A DNA stretch of 6,170 bases from positions 1-6,170 of the forward strand of contig JAQSXN010000255.1 of assembly GCA_029256665.1 (NCBI GenBank). The letters run 5' to 3'. Below are positions 5,202 to 6,170 of the stretch, one piece after another; position 1 is the stretch's first letter, and each line of letters opens with the position of its first letter. Below the pieces are notes generated by a model. The model searched no databases. It was not told the DNA's origin and was given only the letters and a program-made list of their open reading frames with translations. The position numbers and the translations under genes are program-made. The stretch comes from Paenibacillus sp. (lineage in GTDB: Bacteria > Bacillota > Bacilli > Paenibacillales > Paenibacillaceae).

Positions 5202-6170
5202 TTACCCTCTGCGGAGCGACGGTTCCGTACCGCGTCCCCCGCTTTCCGGTCCCGTTGCGGCTTTGGCGGCTCCTCTTTCCGTTCTGGCGCTGCCCATCAG
5301 GATGGCAAACACGAGCGCTCCGATCGGCAGGATGACCGACCATTGGAACACGTAAACGATGGAATCGGCAAGCTTGCCAAGCAAGGAGGAGACGAGATCC
5401 TGGTTCAATCCCATCTGAGCCTGCACGGCGGGATCCAAGAGCGCTTGGCCGCCTTTGATCTGCTCCGCAACCTCCGGATTTAAATTCGGCACCTCTTGCA
5501 GCCCCGATTGAAAGCTCGATTTCTGGATGACGCCGAACACGGTAATGCCAAGCGCCGATCCGATCGTCCGGAAGAACGTGATCAAGGATGTCGCGGAGCC
5601 TTTGGATTGCGGCGGCACGGCGCTTAACGCCGAAATGTTCAAAAGCGAGAACGAGACGCCCATGCCGAGACCTACCACGATCATGTAGAGCGTAATGATT
5701 CCCCTGCTCGTGCCCGTATCCAGGCCGTATCCAAGCAACAACGTGCCGGCTAACAATGTCAGACCGGAAATAACCATCACGTTGCGGAACTTGAACTTGT
5801 CGGCCACGCGGCCGCCGATTTGGCTGCTGACGACGACGGCCAGCATCATCGGGATCAAGACGGTGCTAGTTTCCGTCGCCGACTTATTAAAGACGCCTTG
5901 GATAAAGATCGGGATGTAAGTGGCCCCGGCGATCATAACGCCCCCGTACAACAGGCTGATCATCATGCTGCTGGTGAATACCCGCTTGCCGAACAAGCCA
6001 AGATTGACGATGGGATCCTTTGCCTTCGTCTCCGCATACAGGAAGCCGGCCAGCAGCGCGCCGGCTCCGGCGAACATGCCGATCGTCTGCGCGGAACCCC
6101 ACGCCCAGCCTTCCGTCCCGCCAAGCTCCAGACCGAACATCAAGAGCAGGATCGACGCCGTCAGCAGGAT
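5202..6170 (-). CDS. MFS efflux transporter, DHA2/EmrB-QacA type (N-terminus outside window)
   Basis: This is the C-terminal two-thirds of a proton-driven multidrug-type exporter in the cytoplasmic membrane. The frame is open through the right edge. The segment read from the edge, ILLTASILLLMMFGLELGG, is one continuous membrane helix, so the TTG/ATG codons at 6143/6140 are internal. There are 322 visible residues of a family usually near 480-520. Landmarks are GTEGWAWGS, DPIVNLGLF, IPIFIQGVF, the motif-A-like GGRVADKF in the second half, and the family signature VPPQSKGSATSLITFFRTIGSALGITVFG. A hydrophilic loop of about 60 residues before the last helix (SSFQSGLQEVPNLNPEVAEQ onward) is typical of this subfamily. 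The tail is short and basic. The stop overlaps the translation-start region of the PadR gene, and the two form an operon with the pump first. The exported compound is unknown. Confidence 0.93.
   Translation of the reverse strand: MLLTASILLLMFGLELGGTEGWAWGSAQTIGMFAGAGALLAGFLYAETKAKDPIVNLGLFGKRVFTSSMMISLLYGGVMIAGATYIPIFIQGVFNKSATETSTVLIPMMLAVVVSSQIGGRVADKFKFRNVMVISGLTLLAGTLLLGYGLDTGTSRGIITLYMIVVGLGMGVSFSLLNISALSAVPPQSKGSATSLITFFRTIGSALGITVFGVIQKSSFQSGLQEVPNLNPEVAEQIKGGQALLDPAVQAQMGLNQDLVSSLLGKLADSIVYVFQWSVILPIGALVFAILMGSARTERGAAKAATGPESGGRGTEPSLRRG

Noticed and set aside
1..6170. A defence island, CRISPR array, toxin-antitoxin pair, prophage or biosynthetic cluster.
   Set aside because: No regularly spaced direct repeats, nuclease or toxin folds, integrase or transposase, or clustered biosynthetic enzymes are visible; all long frames fall in common regulator, transporter or hydrolase families.

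Overview
The window is about 6.2 kb of ordinary-looking chromosome from a Gram-positive, moderately GC-rich bacterium. Strong AGGAGG-type ribosome sites, TTG and GTG starts, a PHP-type histidinol phosphatase and several one-domain regulators point to Bacillota. The style of the genes and of one intergenic repeat suggests Paenibacillaceae (Paenibacillus or Cohnella), but that assignment is inference.

Layout, left to right. (1) The window opens inside a LysR-family regulator (+). It is followed 11 bp later by a PHP-family histidinol-phosphatase (+, TTG start); the two probably share a transcript. (2) The 408 bp before the next start codon hold a 166-bp imperfect palindrome that looks like a miniature element, a plus-strand hairpin terminator, a good minus-strand intrinsic terminator with no minus-strand gene to serve, and a weak promoter. 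(3) Next come a DMT/EamA-family transporter (+) and, about 100 bp on, a membrane-anchored glycerophosphodiester phosphodiesterase-family protein (+). (4) A short HxlR/DUF24 regulator (+) has its own extended -10 promoter. A TTAC-N5-GTAT half-palindrome lies over the -35 region. (5) A 46-nt hairpin separates it from a convergent minus-strand pair: a DHA2-type MFS efflux pump (running off the right edge) and a PadR-family regulator that starts 4 nt after the pump's stop.

How the genes work together: the clearest functional unit is the MFS pump plus PadR regulator, a common efflux-with-its-own-repressor arrangement. The HxlR regulator has a single Cys at residue 7, the position used for thiol/quinone sensing in relatives such as CatR and YodB, and it probably controls itself. 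The LysR/histidinol-phosphatase pairing may tie the last phosphatase step of histidine synthesis, or a related phosphatase activity, to a LysR signal.

I find no CRISPR array, tRNA, rRNA, complete insertion sequence or phage gene, and no convincing undescribed multi-gene system. The points most worth a second look are the palindromic repeat after the phosphatase gene, the orphan minus-strand terminator, and the HxlR operator with its N-terminal cysteine.
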